NCBI GenBank assembly: GCA_024362935.1
Contig: JANCRA010000019.1
Coordinates: 4,398,501-4,462,500 of the forward strand
Source: Setophaga petechia
Taxonomy: Eukaryota; Chordata; Aves; Passeriformes; Parulidae
DNA: 64,000 nucleotides
Reading direction: 5' to 3'
Both the position numbers and the translations under genes were made by a program. Shown here in pieces: positions 60,601 through 64,000 of this stretch; position 1 is the first letter of the stretch, and the number at the start of each line of letters is the position of its first letter. Under the pieces are notes generated by a model. The model was given only the letters and a program-made list of their open reading frames with translations. It searched no databases and was not told where the DNA came from.

Positions 60601-63600
60601 AGGTGGCAAAGCAAAGAGCCAGCAGAAATATCTTTGTGATTCAGAGATTGCGAATGATCTCTGTGTGTGTGTCGCTGAATACACCTGTCTTTTAATGCTG
60701 CACTAGACAGGGTTGTGTAATGTACCCAGATTAAAGTCTACAGGGCTCTTGGATAAACCCACTGTGGTAAAAAAAAAAAAAAAATTAAAAAAAATTAGAG
60801 CTGACTGCTGACTAAACTCTTTTCACGCGCACTTTTCTCATATCCCTGGTGATGAACTCTCTCCAAACTTCTTCCCACCTGTTTATGGCTTGGCTCTCTG
60901 GGCCAGGTACTGTTCCCATTGGCACAAGTGCAAATCCAGTTACCTGATGTAAATTAAAACCTGTTGGGCCGCTCAGGCTTCACATTGTTGTAGTCATTGT
61001 GGAGCCACAATTTGTGAATGGAGTGATGTCTAGCACTGTAATTTCCTGCAAATGATGAAGAAGATGCTGATTTTGCCTGTGGCAAAAGCTGCTGAGAAAG
61101 GGAAGGGAAAAACCTTTGCAAGAGCAGGAGGAGATAACAAATGCAATGTGCAGTGAAGAGTCAGTCAAAGAACCATGGTTATCTTTGACTATATGTTTAC
61201 TGAAAGAAACAAGGATTTGCAGGCTTTTTGTTTTTCTGCCTCTTATGAGTGTGCTTTTTATCACATTTTCTTCATTAAAAATATAAAGAGCCTTTTTCTT
61301 CTCCCCTTTCTCTTCTAATAGTACCACTATTAGTAATTTCATATTGAGAAACAGTTCAATATTTGTTCTGTCTCATAGCCTTTTTGGAGTCCTTGAGCTA
61401 ATTTTAAAAAACAAGCTGTCTCCTCAAAGAGAGCCCCACTGTTCTGATTCCTGTTATCATGACAGTGAGAAACTTGTTATTATCTCCCTGTGGCTGAATG
61501 TATCAAGGAAGGCTGATGCCCCTCAAGAAGCTATCAGTCTTTGATTTTTCTTTAAGAGGATGGAGGACAGCAGTTTGGGGAAGTTGCACCCAGGGGTAGT
61601 AGAACTAACCCTCTGCATGTTTACAGCTGCTGTTGTGAGGGATCCCACTGCTTTGCGCCCTTGGGATAGATTGCAAGGCAAATGTTTAGTGAGAAATCAG
61701 ATATTGAAGCAAGAGATATGAAATGTTATGAGGACAAAAGGATTCTGCTGTTATCAGAAACACCTGGGTCTTCAGATCAGCTAGGGTCAACAAAGCCACC
61801 TACATTCTTCCTACCACATATATATGAAATATAATTTGAATAAAAAGATACAGCAGATCATAAGAGTGTTCATTTTTGCACCTTCTCCATTACCCTGTTA
61901 TTAACTTGCCTTGTTGTTTGCAAGTCAGGCTGAACTTGTGCACTTCATCGGGAATGGCTTTGTAACCATGTTCTGTAGATGACTCTTGTAGTTTTGTGAG
62001 AATTCACTATTATGTAACAGGAAATATTAAAAGAGGACTGGATGGGTTAATTTACTCAATGATTTTAGATGATTAACATATTTGCTGTGCAGTTGTTAAT
62101 CCAGATTTGTTGCTGCTTTTTTGTTATTGTTGTTGCTATTCAATTCCATATTTTCATGTTAGTTTTGACAAAGCCAGAAAACTGCCCACATTGTTTTTGT
62201 ACTCGGAATGGTTTACTGTGTGTTTTGTGTATTCCCAATGTGGCCTAAATGTTTGTATTATTATAGTAGCTCTGACATGTTCCCAAATAATATTATCAGG
62301 GATTTGATGAGTGACTACTGTTGATGTAATGCAAACGTGAGCTACATTAAAAAAAATGTTTCTTCCATCTCTCTTGGACACTAAAGTCTGTCTGGTACAT
62401 CAGCTTACTTTTGTACTCAGCAGCTGCTTTAATAGCACTTAACAGTAAGTCATGGAATGGAATAGATCTCAATGAAGTGAAGTGAATGCCCATTCTGGGC
62501 ATGAAGTTTTACATTGTGAAGCCCAAATTTTTGGCAGGATCCCTCTATTTCTATTTCACCTACAAAAATGCTTTGCTTTTTCCACAGGGTTGGAGGCATA
62601 TGACTCTGTCAAGTTACATTTGCTGTTATTTTATAAGAGATTGTTGAATGTTGTGGATGAAAACTTGTGGTGCATGGTATCCATTTTACTGCTGTGTTCA
62701 TGGTTGTGTTACATACCTTTACACAGTGAATGGCAACTGCCAAGAAATCTAAACTGGATTTTTTGTTGTCATTTATATTCCTTTTCATTATTTCAAGATA
62801 AATTTCTTTAGTACCCCAAGGTATTGATGGCACATACATAATTTAAATGTATATTTGTCTTTTATAGCACTATTTCATTATTCTAAAGATAGTAACAAAA
62901 AACCCCCCACTCTCCAGTACATACATTGACTCTGTGACATACATTCAGTGGTGGTAAAAAATTTCCCTGTATGCTATTGAAGAAAAACAGTAGAAAAATA
63001 GAGATAGGAGGGAATTCACCTGCTTCAGCCCTCTGACTCAAGGCTTTTCATGTTCAGTATTCCTGACAGCTGCCTGTGGAAGTCCTGTTTGGTGCTGTAC
63101 TGTAGGATTTCCTCCTGATATTTTGCAGTTTGCATTAGTTTAGAGACATCCCAGATACCTCTTAGGTTAAGCTGTGCCCTGCCTGTGAAGGCTGTGGTGC
63201 AAGGGCTTCTTCTGCTGTGTGGGCTGTTGTCTGCCATTGCTGCTTTAAGCACCACACTGCTTAAAACTTCTTCTGTGGTCTAGAAGCACCTGATAGTTTG
63301 TGTCACGACACATAACAGTATCACTTCGAGAGGAGCTGTCCTGAGGCTGGCCGTGCTAAGAAAGTCACTAAGATGTAATGTGAGCACAGCACCTACCTAC
63401 AGATTTTCAGAAACAAAAATGGCTTTATGGGCCTTTTAGTTTCAATCGCCTCATTAATTTACTTTGCTGTGGTGAGACAGCAAAACCTTGCTTTTTTGTT
63501 CTTTGGTGTTTATGGGTTTCTGCAAAGATGTAATGGTGATATTTTTTTACAAAAGGTAAGAGTTGTCATGCTTGTAAATCAGAATAATAAATCACGAAGT

Positions 63601-64000
63601 TTCTTTTTTCTTTTTGGTGGGCTATTTCTGTCAGAGAGTTGCATTCCCTGTGCACTAAAAAGGACATGTTTCCTGACCACTAAACACCTTTTCCGCTTCA
63701 TGTAAGTTGACACTTATGTTTGCAGCACCAGAAAAAGTGAAATCAACCAAAAGAAGTCAGGTTTTGCTTTTTAAATGGTCTATGGGGCACAGATAATTTA
63801 TACATCATCATCATCATCAGGTTACATAGGAGTTATGTTTCCTTTAGTGAAAACCAATTTCTTGAATGCTGAAATAAAACCCCTATTTCTAGAAATACCC
63901 AAGACTTTCAATTTTGCTTCTGCTGCCTCAGGAGATCCTCCTTCTAGGAAAACTGATTGCAGGAGACACACATTTTCCATAAGTTTTCTGCTGCCTTGTG
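60601..64000. other. Non-coding stretch with simple repeats
   Basis: AT-rich sequence. Simple elements are a GT run at about 60662-60672, an A16 run at 60769-60784 and (CAT)5 at 63803-63817. Open frames up to 120 codons (61342-60980 minus) and 109 codons (62482-62811 plus) are unrecognised. No CpG island or young repeat. Confidence 0.5.

Noticed and set aside
1..64000. CRISPR arrays, bacterial operons, tRNA and rRNA genes, intact endogenous retroviruses
   Set aside because: No regularly spaced repeats, no tRNA cloverleaf or rRNA blocks noticed, and no paired LTRs or long gag/pol-like frames. The window has vertebrate character throughout.

Overview
The window looks like vertebrate nuclear DNA, most likely from a bird. 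It is AT-leaning and full of stop codons, with no bacterial-style gene packing. The recognisable young interspersed repeats are all CR1 LINE pieces: a 3' end on + at about 17028-17200, an internal reverse-transcriptase piece on - at about 36795-37202, and a short 3' end on - at about 44684-44750. Degraded MIR/CORE-type SINEs and other very old amniote repeats lie among them. CR1 with sparse repeats and no Alu or L1 is typical of birds. A crocodilian or turtle is possible but less likely.

I find no protein-coding gene that I can name or defend. No open reading frame matches a family I recognise, and none shows a convincing chain of exons. The window therefore reads as intergenic or deep intronic DNA. 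rRNA, tRNA, CRISPR arrays and intact transposons were looked for by eye and not seen.

Region by region. 1-17 kb is AT-rich non-coding DNA with one ancient repeat near 1.3-1.47 kb, a short octamer-bearing duplication at 7.68 kb and homeodomain-site-rich blocks at 8.5 and 9.3 kb. 17-19.5 kb holds a CR1 tail, then a strong CpG island (about 18235-19010), then an AT-rich block that looks constrained. 19.5-31 kb is featureless apart from small palindromes and homopolymers. 31-40 kb is a graveyard of old repeats: a palindromic MITE-like element, two MIR-like SINEs, a hAT-like terminus, the CR1 RT piece and an L2/CR1-like tail. 42.8-43.9 kb is the second regulatory centre: a TATA box, a possible donor site, a long polypyrimidine tract ending in AG, and a CpG-rich candidate exon with a donor. 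44-64 kb is again mostly plain, with a CR1 scrap, a 49-nt hairpin at 49.27 kb and likely enhancer-type blocks near 54.1 and 56.0 kb.

The two CpG islands are the best places to look for transcription starts. The AT-rich blocks with clustered homeodomain, octamer and forkhead-like motifs suggest the neighbourhood of a developmental regulator, but that is inference. I found no clear sign of a new biological system.
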